From Defluviitalea raffinosedens (GTDB taxonomy: Bacteria > Bacillota > Clostridia > Lachnospirales > Defluviitaleaceae), in assembly GCF_016908775.1 (NCBI RefSeq), contig NZ_JAFBEP010000005.1:62001-126000 (forward strand): 64,000 nt of DNA, written 5' to 3'. The notes below the pieces were generated by a model. That model was given only the letters and a program-made list of their open reading frames with translations, had not been told where the DNA came from and did no database searches. Each line of letters begins with the position of its first letter. The stretch's first letter is position 1. Below are positions 1 through 8,626 of the stretch, piece by piece. Both the position numbers and the translations under genes were made by a program.

Positions 1-1183
1 GAGGAGGCGTCACTAAAGTAGAAATGACAACTAAAAGAACGATGCTTGTAAAGGTAGCATCTGTGATCACTTTAGCGGCAACACCTTGACTGGCAATAAT
101 CAACGCTACTTCTGCTCTTGCAATCATACCAACACCTATTTGTAATGCCTGTCTTAATTTAAATTTGGATAATAAAGCTCCCAATCCACATCCTATGATT
201 TTTCCAAATACGGCAATAAGCACAACCACAATTGCATATTTCCAATACTTTAAAATTTCTGATGTAATCGCTACTTTTAACCCAATGCTCACAAAAAAAA
301 TCGGTGTGAATAAAGAATATGCCAGTACCTGAATCCTATTAGTGATCTTGCGTTGATAAGGAGTTGTAGAAAAAATAACTCCAACTACATATGCACCTGT
401 AATCGCAGCAATCTTAAAGACTTCAGCCATAAATGCAAACAGAAAACACAAAATAATGGCAAAAACAATAATTCTCTCACTCCAGGCCGAATCCATAGCA
501 AAAGAAGTAATTAATTTGGATATAATGACTCCAATGATAAAAGATAATATAAAGAAAGATACAATTCTAATGATTAACCCAATGATATTGCCATTTCCCG
601 ATGGATTAGCCATCCCTGTAATAACCGCCAGTAAGACAATGCCCAGTACATCGTCTATAATCGCTGCTCCCAGTATAGAAACTCCCTCTTTGCTGTTCAG
701 CTTTTTCATATCTCTTAATACTGATACCGAAATACTAACAGAAGTAGCTGTTAAAATGGTTCCTATGTAAAGAGCAAAAAGTAATTGCTGATGTCCATCA
801 CCTCCAGGCAGATATTCTTTAAAGAAAACATATGGAATGATCGTTCCAAAAAATAAAGGAAAAATAACACCTCCGACAGCAATAAGAGAAGCACCCTTAC
901 CAGAAGACTTTAATTCATTAATATCCGTTTCCAACCCTGCTAAAAACATCAGGAATATAACTCCGATTTCAGACATCGTATGAATCATTTCATTTTGTCC
1001 ATTAAGCCATCCTAATACAGTCGGTCCTAAAATAATTCCTAAAAGAATTTGTCCTAATACCTTAGGCATTTTGATGAGACTTGAAAGCCATCCTCCTATG
1101 GAAGCAGCACTTAAAAGAAGTACCAAATCCAAAAGGAACTTCTTTTCTTCCAATCCTTGTAAAAGAGATTCTATACCACCCAT
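1..1183 (-). CDS. Na+/H+ (cation/proton) antiporter, CPA2 family, 3' end outside window
   Basis: Integral membrane antiporter exchanging Na+ or K+ for H+. I read about 394 residues on the minus strand with no stop before the window edge, so the C-terminus is missing. The protein is a run of hydrophobic helices with the CPA2 core motif AAIIDDVLG (Asp177-Asp178), the paired acidic residues that bind the ion in NapA/GerN-type antiporters. I chose the ATG at 1183 because an AGGAGG lies seven bases upstream; an ATG six bases earlier sits too close to it. No regulatory TrkA-N domain is visible in the part present. It is monocistronic as far as can be seen, with a sigma-A-like promoter at 1275-1303. 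The family is clear; the ion preference is not. Confidence 0.88.
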   Translation of the reverse strand, partial: MGGIESLLQGLEEKKFLLDLVLLLSAASIGGWLSSLIKMPKVLGQILLGIILGPTVLGWLNGQNEMIHTMSEIGVIFLMFLAGLETDINELKSSGKGASLIAVGGVIFPLFFGTIIPYVFFKEYLPGGDGHQQLLFALYIGTILTATSVSISVSVLRDMKKLNSKEGVSILGAAIIDDVLGIVLLAVITGMANPSGNGNIIGLIIRIVSFFILSFIIGVIISKLITSFAMDSAWSERIIVFAIILCFLFAFMAEVFKIAAITGAYVVGVIFSTTPYQRKITNRIQVLAYSLFTPIFFVSIGLKVAITSEILKYWKYAIVVVLIAVFGKIIGCGLGALLSKFKLRQALQIGVGMIARAEVALIIASQGVAAKVITDATFTSIVLLVVISTLVTPP

Positions 1184-1274
1184 GATCATTCCTCCTAAAA
1201 TATTAATTTCATTATCGCCTGTACATTATAGGTTTTACACCTTAGAAATTATATTATTAAATATGGATAATAAA

Positions 1275-1303
1275 ATTATATTATAAAAATTAATCCTATT
1301 CAA
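1275..1303 (-). promoter_or_regulatory. Sigma-A-type promoter of the antiporter gene
   Basis: On the minus strand a TTGAAT -35 box and a TATAAT -10 box are separated by 17 bases, about 90 bases upstream of the antiporter start. Confidence 0.6.
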
Positions 1304-1334
1304 ACTCGGTATACAGTATCCAGAATTAAAGAAT

Positions 1335-1366
1335 ATAAAAATGCCCAGGCGTCTTGCCCAGGCGTC
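1335..1366 (-). terminator. Intrinsic terminator after prfA
   Basis: On the minus strand GCCTGGGC occurs twice, five bases apart, followed by ATTTTTAT. The two copies are direct repeats, yet they pair as an 8-bp stem with two central G-U wobbles. It ends the DUF1385-prmC-prfA transcript. Confidence 0.75.
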
Positions 1367-1368
1367 GT

Positions 1369-2439
1369 TTATTGAACTTCATTTTTAAGCTTTTCTGTTT
1401 GGTCAACTGTAATAAGATTCTCAATAACCTCATCTAAGTCCCCGTCCAGAATATCATCTAATCTGTGAAGGGTCAAACCTATTCTATGATCTGTTACTCT
1501 TCCTTGAGGGAAATTATAAGTACGGATTCTTTCATTTCTGTTTCCTGTTCCCACTTGGCTTTTTCTTGCTGCTGCCAATTCCTTCTGTTGTTTTTCCAGC
1601 TCTATTTCATATAATTTTGCCCTAAGAACTTTTAGAGCTTTTTCTTTATTTTTTAGCTGGGATTTTTCATCCTGACAACTTACAACGATTCCCGTAGGCA
1701 TATGAGTGATTCGTACAGCGGAATCTGTCGTGTTAACACTTTGTCCACCATTTCCTGAAGAACGGAAAACATCCACCCGAATATCGTTCATATCCAATTC
1801 AACGTCAACTTCTTCAGCTTCCGGAAGCACCGCAACGGTAACCGTAGATGTGTGAATTCTTCCTCCAGACTCTGTAACTGGAATACGTTGAACACGATGT
1901 ACTCCACTTTCATATTTGAGCCTTGAATAAGCACCGCTTCCCTGAATCATAAATACAATTTCTTTAAAGCCTCCAATGCCGATTTCATTGCTGTCCATAA
2001 TTTCTACTTTCCAGCGTTTTCTTTCGGCATATCTTGAGTACATTCTAAAAAGATCTCCTGCAAATAGAGCTGCTTCGTCTCCTCCTGCTCCTCCACGAAT
2101 TTCAACGATAACATTCTTCTCATCGTTAGGGTCTTTAGGAAGAAGAAGGATCTTTAACTCTTCTTCAATCTTAACAATTTTGTCCTTATTTTCTGCCAGT
2201 TCTTCTTTCACCAGCTGACGAAAGTCTTCTTCCAAATTATCTTCTAAAAGCATATTGGCTTCTTCAATCGCTTCTTTCGTTGCTTTGTATTCTTTATATT
2301 TTTCAACCAAAGGACGCAAATCGCTGTATTCCTTCATCATTTTTTGCCATTCACTTTGGTTGCTGATCACTTCAGGGTCACTTATTTTTTCTGAAAGAAT
2401 CTCATATTTTTTTAGTATTTCTTCTAATCTGTCAAACAT
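1369..2439 (-). CDS. prfA: Peptide chain release factor 1
   Basis: Class I release factor that reads UAA and UAG stop codons in the ribosomal A site and triggers peptide release. The 356 residues match the usual RF1 length. The catalytic GGQ is at residues 231-233 and the codon-reading tripeptide is PVT (187-189, in RIPVTESGG), which fits the PxT pattern of RF1 rather than the SPF of RF2. A GGGGTGA ribosome site precedes the ATG. It lies 10 bases downstream of prmC, whose product methylates the glutamine of this GGQ motif, so enzyme and substrate are co-transcribed. A terminator follows directly. Confidence 0.97.
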   Translation of the reverse strand: MFDRLEEILKKYEILSEKISDPEVISNQSEWQKMMKEYSDLRPLVEKYKEYKATKEAIEEANMLLEDNLEEDFRQLVKEELAENKDKIVKIEEELKILLLPKDPNDEKNVIVEIRGGAGGDEAALFAGDLFRMYSRYAERKRWKVEIMDSNEIGIGGFKEIVFMIQGSGAYSRLKYESGVHRVQRIPVTESGGRIHTSTVTVAVLPEAEEVDVELDMNDIRVDVFRSSGNGGQSVNTTDSAVRITHMPTGIVVSCQDEKSQLKNKEKALKVLRAKLYEIELEKQQKELAAARKSQVGTGNRNERIRTYNFPQGRVTDHRIGLTLHRLDDILDGDLDEVIENLITVDQTEKLKNEVQ

Positions 2440-2449
2440 GCTTTCACCC

Positions 2450-3310
2450 CTATTCCTTTATTCCAAAAACTACTCTGTTCAGCCCTGCCAAATCTTTTTT
2501 TATTTCAACACTATTAAATCCATGGGATTTTAAAAGCCAAGCGACTTCATCTCCCTGATTATATCCTATTTCAAAAAGAAGAATTCCTCCAGATTTAAGA
2601 TATTCTTTTCCGTCTTTAACAATGAACCGATAAAAATCCAATCCATCTTTTCCCCCGTCTAAAGCAATTGTCGGCTCATATTCACTCACTTCTTTCATAA
2701 GACCTTTGATTTCATCTGTAGGAATATATGGGGGATTGGATACAATCATATCAATGGTTCCTTTTAAATCTTCAGGAACTCCTTTAAAAAGATTGCTTTT
2801 TATAAAATGAACCCTGTCATTAACTTGATTCAACTTTGCATTATGTTCTGCCACATTAAGGGCAGGCTCTGAAATATCTATACCAATAACGCGGCTTAAT
2901 GGAGCATAGTAAGCAATACTTATGCCAATACAGCCTGAGCCCGTACAAACATCTAAAACTTGAAATTCTTTTTTCCGATCGATCAATTCCAATGCCGTTT
3001 CAACCAATATTTCTGTATCCTGCCTCGGAATTAAAACATGATTATTGACATAAAAAGGAAGAGACATAAACTCCTGTTCATTAGTCAAATACTGAGTAGG
3101 AGTTCCCTTTAGCCTTCTATAAATAAGGTCTTTATAAACTTTTTCCTGTTCTTCTGAAATTTCATCCTTTGAATGTGTAAAAAGTTGAACTCTGGAGAAA
3201 GAAAGAACATGGGAAAGAAGAATTTCCCCATCCAATGCCCATGTTCTGATATGAGCATCCTTTAATAGGGCCTTTCCCTCAGCCAGGACTTTTTCAATTG
3301 TCTTCTTCAT
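2450..3310 (-). CDS. prmC: Release factor glutamine N5-methyltransferase
   Basis: SAM-dependent methyltransferase that methylates the GGQ glutamine of release factors. The 286 residues comprise an N-terminal helical substrate-recognition domain (about 1-90) and a Rossmann methyltransferase domain with the SAM loop [10 protein letters not shown] (121-130) and the catalytic NPPY (192-195). The start codon follows GGAGG with no spacer and overlaps the end of the DUF1385 gene by 17 bases, so translation is probably coupled to that gene. prfA follows directly. Confidence 0.96.
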   Translation of the reverse strand: MKKTIEKVLAEGKALLKDAHIRTWALDGEILLSHVLSFSRVQLFTHSKDEISEEQEKVYKDLIYRRLKGTPTQYLTNEQEFMSLPFYVNNHVLIPRQDTEILVETALELIDRKKEFQVLDVCTGSGCIGISIAYYAPLSRVIGIDISEPALNVAEHNAKLNQVNDRVHFIKSNLFKGVPEDLKGTIDMIVSNPPYIPTDEIKGLMKEVSEYEPTIALDGGKDGLDFYRFIVKDGKEYLKSGGILLFEIGYNQGDEVAWLLKSHGFNSVEIKKDLAGLNRVVFGIKE

Positions 3311-4211
3311 CCTCCAGAACTCCTTTCAATGCAGTGATTGCTACCTCAATCTGTGCATCATCTGGTTCTCTGGTGGTGAATGTCTTTTGCAGCCACATTC
3401 CCGGAATACTAATCCAGCAGGCTAACTTAGTTTCCGATTTCCTTGCCCATCGGATGACTTCATAGGAAAGCCCTGCAATGAGCGGAACAAAAATAATTCT
3501 GCTCAACACCCTAAGTAACGGGCTTTCAATATTAAATACTGCAAAAACTGCAACACTGACAAGCATTACGACAAGAAGAAAACTGGTTCCACAACTCTTA
3601 TGCAGTCGGCTGTGTTTTTTTACGTTTTCAACGGTTAGCTCTTCTTCATGTTCCAGGCAGTTTATGGTTTTATGCTCTGCACCATGATATTGAAATACTC
3701 TTTGAATATCCTTCATCTGGGAAATCAAATAAATATAAATAAGAAAAATAGCAATTCTAATAGCACCTTCTAAGAGATTTTGAAGCCAAACATTGGTAAT
3801 GAAATTCTTAAATAATCTGGATAAGAAAAGAGGTGTCACCATAAATAAAGCAATCCCCAATATAATGGATACAACAATTGAAAATCCTATCAAATAATCT
3901 TCTAATTTATCCCCAAGTTTTTTCTCTAGATACTCTTCAACCTTTGAAGGTTTGCTTTCCTCTTCCACTTCAAAAAATTCTGCAGAATACGCCAATGTTT
4001 TAATCCCTATCACCATAGAATCGATAAACACTGCAACACCTCTAAGAAGAGGAAGTTTAAATATAGCATACTTCGTCATAATAGCAGTAACTGGCTTTTT
4101 ATCCATAACGATTTCCTGGTCCGGTTTTCTAACTGCCACAGTATAAGTTTTTGATCCTCTCATCATAACGCCTTCAATAACGGCCTGCCCGCCAACATTT
4201 GTACGCTTCAA
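3294..4211 (-). CDS. DUF1385 family membrane protein (YqhQ-like)
   Basis: Multi-pass membrane protein of about 305 residues. The N-terminus carries the family signature GGQAVIEGVMMRG, followed by hydrophobic segments at roughly 105-135, 140-170 and 205-250, with the conserved HGAEHKTINCLE and HKSCGTSF stretches between. The family has no firmly assigned biochemical role that I know of. I prefer the TTG at 4211, spaced properly from GGGGGTG; an in-frame GTG at 4220 lies inside that ribosome site. It overlaps prmC by 17 bases and is the first gene of a DUF1385-prmC-prfA operon, an association seen in other Firmicutes. Confidence 0.9.
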   Translation of the reverse strand: MKRTNVGGQAVIEGVMMRGSKTYTVAVRKPDQEIVMDKKPVTAIMTKYAIFKLPLLRGVAVFIDSMVIGIKTLAYSAEFFEVEEESKPSKVEEYLEKKLGDKLEDYLIGFSIVVSIILGIALFMVTPLFLSRLFKNFITNVWLQNLLEGAIRIAIFLIYIYLISQMKDIQRVFQYHGAEHKTINCLEHEEELTVENVKKHSRLHKSCGTSFLLVVMLVSVAVFAVFNIESPLLRVLSRIIFVPLIAGLSYEVIRWARKSETKLACWISIPGMWLQKTFTTREPDDAQIEVAITALKGVLEDEEDN

Positions 4212-4328
4212 ATCCCTCACCCCCTGTCATATTGTTAACAAATTAACCCTTCTATTCATAACTTACAGAACTATCGCATTTTTGAACAAAAAACTTAATT
4301 CTTTCAAGCAGGATCAATTTTCCTTGTT

Positions 4329-4363
4329 TAAAAAAAAGGGTTGAGTGCAACCGCCTCAACCCC
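4329..4363 (-). terminator. Intrinsic terminator after rpmE
   Basis: Minus-strand GGGTTGAG, 9-base loop, CTCAACCC, then eight T. It separates rpmE from the DUF1385 operon. Confidence 0.85.
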
Positions 4364-4573
4364 TTACTGTTCTTGCCCAATTCCATATCTTTTATTGAAC
4401 TTATCAATACGACCTTTTGCCGCTGCTGCTTTTTGTTTCCCGGTATAGAAAGGATGACATTGGGAACAAACTTCTACACGTATTTCTTTCTTTACAGAAC
4501 CTGTTTTAAAAGTATTTCCACAGTTACATACTACTGTAGCTTCTTCATAATTTGGATGAATATCTGCTTTCAT
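4364..4573 (-). CDS. rpmE: 50S ribosomal protein L31, zinc-binding form
   Basis: Small ribosomal protein of 69 residues at the subunit interface. The N-terminus MKADIHPNY is typical. Cysteines at 16, 18, 36 and 39 (CNC and CSQC) form the zinc site, so this is the C+ form expressed under zinc-replete conditions. An in-frame start six codons upstream exists, but GAGGTG is correctly spaced only for the ATG at 4573. It lies downstream of rho, as in many Firmicutes, but has its own promoter at 4661-4689. Confidence 0.96.
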   Translation of the reverse strand: MKADIHPNYEEATVVCNCGNTFKTGSVKKEIRVEVCSQCHPFYTGKQKAAAAKGRIDKFNKRYGIGQEQ

Positions 4574-4660
4574 TCTTTTCACCTCTTTCACACAATATCT
4601 GCTTTAGACTTTTATCCGTTTTATTTCTCTATATAATATCTCTATAGCGACAACATTCGT

Positions 4661-4689
4661 ATTATAACATATACCTTCCATTGTTGCAA
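4661..4689 (-). promoter_or_regulatory. Promoter of rpmE
   Basis: Minus-strand TTGCAA, 17 bases, TATAAT, between the rho stop and rpmE. It gives a leader of about 80 bases in which I recognise no known riboswitch. Confidence 0.65.
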
Positions 4690-4702
4690 GGGTAGTTTTA
4701 AT

Positions 4703-6076
4703 TTACAATTTTTTCTCAATAATACTGATAAACTCCTGATTATTTTTTGTATGCATAAGCGTATCAATAATACTTTCTGTTACATCAGTAGAAGTCATAC
4801 GACTCATGGCTTTGCGTATTCCATAAACCACTTCCAGTTCGTTTTGGTTAAGAAGCAGTTCTTCTCTTCTGGTTCCTGACTTGTAAATATCAATAGCTGG
4901 AAAGATGCGTTTTTCTGAGAGCCTTCTGTCTAAAACCAATTCCATATTTCCTGTTCCCTTAAATTCTTCAAAGATCACTTCATCCATTTTACTTCCTGTT
5001 TCTACTAAAGCTGTTCCTAGAATCGTGAGACTACCGCCTTCCTTAATATTTCTTGCGGCTCCGAAGAATTTTTTAGGCATATGAAGTGCAGCAGGATCAA
5101 GACCTCCAGATAAAGTCCTGCCACTGGGAGGAATTGTAAGATTATAGGCCCTTGCCAAACGGGTAATGCTGTCTAATAAAATAATAAGATCTTTTTTCTG
5201 TTCTACCAGCCTTTTAGCCCTTTCCAATACCATCTCTGCAACCCTTTTGTGATGCTCTGGTTGTTCGTCGAAAGTTGAATAAACGACTTCAACATTTTCT
5301 CCTTGAATGGATTGCTTCATGTCAGTTACTTCTTCGGGTCTTTCATCTATGAGAAGTACAATCAGTCTGGCTTCCGGATGGTTTTTAGTGATTGCATTGG
5401 CAATCTTTTTTAAAAGCACTGTTTTCCCTGCTTTAGGAGGTGCTACAATCATTCCTCTCTGACCTTTTCCTATAGGCGCTATTAAATCAATAAGTCTCGT
5501 GGACAGCTCTAATTGGTCACATTCCAAACGAATTTTTTCTGTAGGGTAGATGGGTGTTAGATCTTCAAAATTGGGACGTTTGGCTGCAACATCAGGATGA
5601 TCTCCATTAACTTCTTTTACATACAATAATGCGCTAAATTTTTCATTTTCTTTAGGAATACGTATATTTCCCTTCACCAAATCTCCTGTTTTTAAATTAA
5701 ATCGTCGTATTTGAGAAGGAGAAACATAAATATCTTTAGTCCCCGGAAGATAGTTTTCAGAACGTAAAAAACCATATCCATCTGCCAGTACTTCCAATAC
5801 GCCTTCTTCAACGATCCCACTGTCTAACTGTCCAATTCCCGTTGGAACTTTAATTGCATCCTGAGAATCTTCCTTATCTTCAATTCCTTTATCTGCAATT
5901 TCCTTGTCTTCGTTTTCTTTCACTTCATCCATCGAACGGACTTCATTCATTGAATGGATTTCATTTATTAATTCTATAAGTTCACTTTTTTTGTATTTTG
6001 AAACACTTTTTACTCCTAGTTCTTTTGCTATTTCCCTTAAGTCCGCAAGGGTCTTACTGCTCCAATCATTATCCAT
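4703..6076 (-). CDS. rho: Transcription termination factor Rho
   Basis: Hexameric RNA-dependent ATPase that ends transcription of untranslated RNA. The 457 residues show a Rho_N helix-extended-loop domain (about 8-40), an acidic low-complexity linker with near-repeats [12 protein letters not shown] (41-75), a cold-shock-like RNA-binding fold with DGYGFLR (99-105), Walker A APPKAGKT (212-219), Walker [10 protein letters not shown] (297-305), and the Q-loop region [15 protein letters not shown] (316-330). The acidic linker is an insertion relative to short Rho proteins. The gene starts 18 bases after the LysM protein gene, so the two are probably co-transcribed. Confidence 0.97.
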   Translation of the reverse strand: MDNDWSSKTLADLREIAKELGVKSVSKYKKSELIELINEIHSMNEVRSMDEVKENEDKEIADKGIEDKEDSQDAIKVPTGIGQLDSGIVEEGVLEVLADGYGFLRSENYLPGTKDIYVSPSQIRRFNLKTGDLVKGNIRIPKENEKFSALLYVKEVNGDHPDVAAKRPNFEDLTPIYPTEKIRLECDQLELSTRLIDLIAPIGKGQRGMIVAPPKAGKTVLLKKIANAITKNHPEARLIVLLIDERPEEVTDMKQSIQGENVEVVYSTFDEQPEHHKRVAEMVLERAKRLVEQKKDLIILLDSITRLARAYNLTIPPSGRTLSGGLDPAALHMPKKFFGAARNIKEGGSLTILGTALVETGSKMDEVIFEEFKGTGNMELVLDRRLSEKRIFPAIDIYKSGTRREELLLNQNELEVVYGIRKAMSRMTSTDVTESIIDTLMHTKNNQEFISIIEKKL

Positions 6077-6094
6077 GTTTTACCACCTTTATGC

Positions 6095-6817
6095 TTACAG
6101 TTTTGGTATTTCTAATTTCATGCCTTTTATTAAATCATTTTCGCTTTTCAAATGATTATAATTCATGATCTTTTTGTAATACCGTCCATTGCCGTATAAC
6201 TTTGTACTGATCTTCCATAAAGTATCTCCCTCTTGCACGGTATAATATGTAACCTGAGTAGTCTGTGCACTTGTGGTTTCACTTTTTTCATTGGTTTGGG
6301 AAGATTCAGTTTCAGAGGATTTAGAGGATACTTGGGAAATGATTAAAGACTGTTCCTGGATTTGAGACTTAAGTTCTTCTATTTCTGATTTCAGACGTAA
6401 ATTTTCAGAGGATAGTTCTTGATTTTCTTTTTTTAAACTACTAATTTGGGTATTTAATTCTTCTATTTGTTGTTGACTTGCCTGGGCTAATTCAGTTTCT
6501 CTGCTATTAAATAAGGATTGTATCGAATTGAATGTCACCCACATTATTATAATGATTAATAAAGCGCCTGTTCCTAGCACTGCAATACGCATAATCTTTT
6601 TTTTCAAGCTATGTCTTTTCTTTTTTTTCCGCCTTGCCGTAAGGCTATAAAAGTTCTCCAATTCTTCTGCCGTGAGCCTGCGTTCCTGGTTAAGAGGATT
6701 CGTCTCCCTCAGCAAAGCATCCAATTCTTCTTTAATCCTTTTTTGCTCTTCGCGTTCAAAATAGTCCTGTTCTTCAAGCTCATAATCATTTTCAACATAA
6801 TCTTTATCTTCCATCAT
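6095..6817 (-). CDS. Membrane-anchored LysM domain protein
   Basis: A 240-residue single-pass membrane protein. The N-terminal cytoplasmic part (1-76) is very acidic and then basic (RRKKKKRHSLKKK). A membrane helix at 77-96 follows, then an outside coiled coil (about 105-162), a Ser/Thr-rich linker (163-188) and a C-terminal LysM domain (191-238, YTVQEGDTLWKIS). LysM domains bind N-acetylglucosamine in peptidoglycan, so this probably tethers membrane to wall; no catalytic domain is present. The layout resembles cell-division or sporulation LysM proteins, but I cannot assign one. An AGGAG lies eight bases before the start, and rho follows 18 bases downstream. Confidence 0.8.
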   Translation of the reverse strand: MMEDKDYVENDYELEEQDYFEREEQKRIKEELDALLRETNPLNQERRLTAEELENFYSLTARRKKKKRHSLKKKIMRIAVLGTGALLIIIIMWVTFNSIQSLFNSRETELAQASQQQIEELNTQISSLKKENQELSSENLRLKSEIEELKSQIQEQSLIISQVSSKSSETESSQTNEKSETTSAQTTQVTYYTVQEGDTLWKISTKLYGNGRYYKKIMNYNHLKSENDLIKGMKLEIPKL

Positions 6818-6926
6818 TAGTACATCTCCTTGCTTTTAACTTTGGAATATAGTAAAAATATAACATTATTCTATACTATATGTCCATCTTAAAACAAATA
6901 TATACATATCTGGAATTAGTCTCATC

Positions 6927-7553
6927 TCATAGTAAAATAGTCCTACCTTTTTTAAGATATATAATCGTCTGAGCTTGAATAAATTTTAAGTCCTCATTGT
7001 TCCTCGTTAATAAGCTCATCTCATTTCCACAAAGTTTACATCTTAATTTTATTACATTCGTAAGTACATCCATTTCTACATTATTATTGCCACATTCACA
7101 ATGAATCTTACCTAATTCAGCCAAATCATGTATATAATTAATACTTTCAATAGATACTTCGATATTCTTACACAATTCAGGGATTCCCATTTCTTCCAGA
7201 ATAGACTTGAGCAGATCTTCATGATGATCCAATGCATCTCGGACACTCTCGTCTTTTCCAATAAATCCAATTTTCATATTTTTTTTGGGACATTGAAGGG
7301 TTTTTAACGAATCGGAAAAGAAATTATCCATAGAAAAGCCAAAGGTATGTATTTCACTGCATAAAAAGCAAGGGACCAAAATAGAGATCTTTTTTCTATC
7401 TTTAAAAATAATTCTAATAGAAGTTTTTCCACATTTGCAACCTAGATATTCTTCTTTTTTACCTGAAAAATTAAAAAGTGAAAAATCATTAAAACAAAAC
7501 CTTCCACAAGCTGCACACTGAAAGACTATCGTCTGTTCTTTTCCTAACATCAT
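6927..7553 (-). CDS. Zinc-ribbon protein of unknown function
   Basis: I do not recognise this 208-residue protein. It is soluble and has four CxxC-type pairs: CAAC near the N-terminus, CKC about 25 residues later, CFLC near residue 65, CEC near 155 and CKLC near 175, which suggests two or three structural zinc ribbons around a helical middle segment. No signal peptide or enzyme motif is visible. The ATG at 7553 is preferred since AGGTG is six to seven bases upstream; an in-frame GTG at 7562 overlaps that site. The gene stands alone between the LysM-rho operon and degV, all on the minus strand. Confidence 0.6.
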   Translation of the reverse strand: MMLGKEQTIVFQCAACGRFCFNDFSLFNFSGKKEEYLGCKCGKTSIRIIFKDRKKISILVPCFLCSEIHTFGFSMDNFFSDSLKTLQCPKKNMKIGFIGKDESVRDALDHHEDLLKSILEEMGIPELCKNIEVSIESINYIHDLAELGKIHCECGNNNVEMDVLTNVIKLRCKLCGNEMSLLTRNNEDLKFIQAQTIIYLKKGRTILL

Positions 7554-7663
7554 CCCTATCACCTGCCTTTTATAATGAATTCTTCAAAATAACAAGAATT
7601 CCTTTTTACTGGGATAGGGATTTTAACCAAAGGGCTTTTGATATTTGATATGTAATAACAATA

Positions 7664-7684
7664 ATGGGCGAAAACCTTCGCCCG
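7664..7684 (-). terminator. Hairpin after degV, weak terminator
   Basis: Minus-strand GGGCGAA, four-base loop, TTCGCCC immediately after the stop codon; the tail is only moderately T-rich. Confidence 0.5.
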
Positions 7685-7689
7685 ACATA

Positions 7690-8526
7690 CTAAAATGCTA
7701 TGACAAGTCCCCCATCATCTGCATAGGTGGAACTTAAACCTCTCATTTCTACAATAATGATATCTTTAAAATTATATTTCTTAAGAACTTCTTCTTTAAA
7801 TTTTAAAGCCCTTTCCAAGCAATTGCAATGGGCAATACCTAAAATTTTCTCTTCGAAATTCTTTCCTTCTTCTCCTATGATATCTACAAATTTATCAAAT
7901 GCCTTTTTATAGCCTCTTACTTTTTGAACCAGTCGGATAGTTCCTTCTTCTGTTGAACCCATAATCGGCTTAATAGATAATACAGAAGCGATCTTTGCAA
8001 TGAAAGGACTAAGACGTCCTGCTTTTGCTAAATGATCCAGGCTTTCCAGCAGGAAAAATGTCTTCATTTCTTTAATATATTTATTCACTTTCTGTACAAT
8101 CTCTGATTCTTCAAGATTAATTTTTGATAACTCGTGGATTTTAAGCGCTATGAGTGTTTCTCCCACCGAAGCGCTAAGAGAATCGAATACATGTATGAAT
8201 TTGTTTCCTACTTCTTCCAAATACATCTCTTTTGCCAATACGGCACTATTATAGGTTCCACTTAGATTCGAAGATAAAGTAACGACAAATACACTATCGT
8301 CTCCTTCATACTTTTTCATAAACTCCTCCGGAGACGGGCAAGCTGTCTTCGGTGCAGATTTGCACTCGCTCATTTCCTTTACATATTCTCTAACATCTAA
8401 TTGCTCATCATCAACATATTTTTTGTCTTCCAATTGAAGTGTTAAAGGGGCAATTTCAATGTTTATTTCTTCTTTCATTTGAGCTGTCAAATCACAACTA
8501 CTGTCTGCAACAATTTTAATCCCCAT
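7690..8526 (-). CDS. DegV family fatty-acid-binding protein
   Basis: Cytoplasmic carrier of the DegV/FakB family, which holds a fatty acid for phosphorylation by the kinase FakA. The 278 residues span the whole family length, with the N-terminal VADSSCDL motif, the TLSSNLSGTYNSA ligand loop near residue 85 and FDSLSASVGE near residue 115. GGAGG is placed six bases from the ATG. It stands alone, and no kinase partner gene is visible in the window, so the ligand is inferred from family membership only. Confidence 0.92.
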   Translation of the reverse strand: MGIKIVADSSCDLTAQMKEEINIEIAPLTLQLEDKKYVDDEQLDVREYVKEMSECKSAPKTACPSPEEFMKKYEGDDSVFVVTLSSNLSGTYNSAVLAKEMYLEEVGNKFIHVFDSLSASVGETLIALKIHELSKINLEESEIVQKVNKYIKEMKTFFLLESLDHLAKAGRLSPFIAKIASVLSIKPIMGSTEEGTIRLVQKVRGYKKAFDKFVDIIGEEGKNFEEKILGIAHCNCLERALKFKEEVLKKYNFKDIIIVEMRGLSSTYADDGGLVIAF

Positions 8527-8626
8527 TATAGACCTCCTACTTTTATTATCCTATTATATTAATACAAGAATCATAATTATGCAAATTTATGAGTATAAAT
8601 AAAGTAAAAATTTATGTTATATTCTG

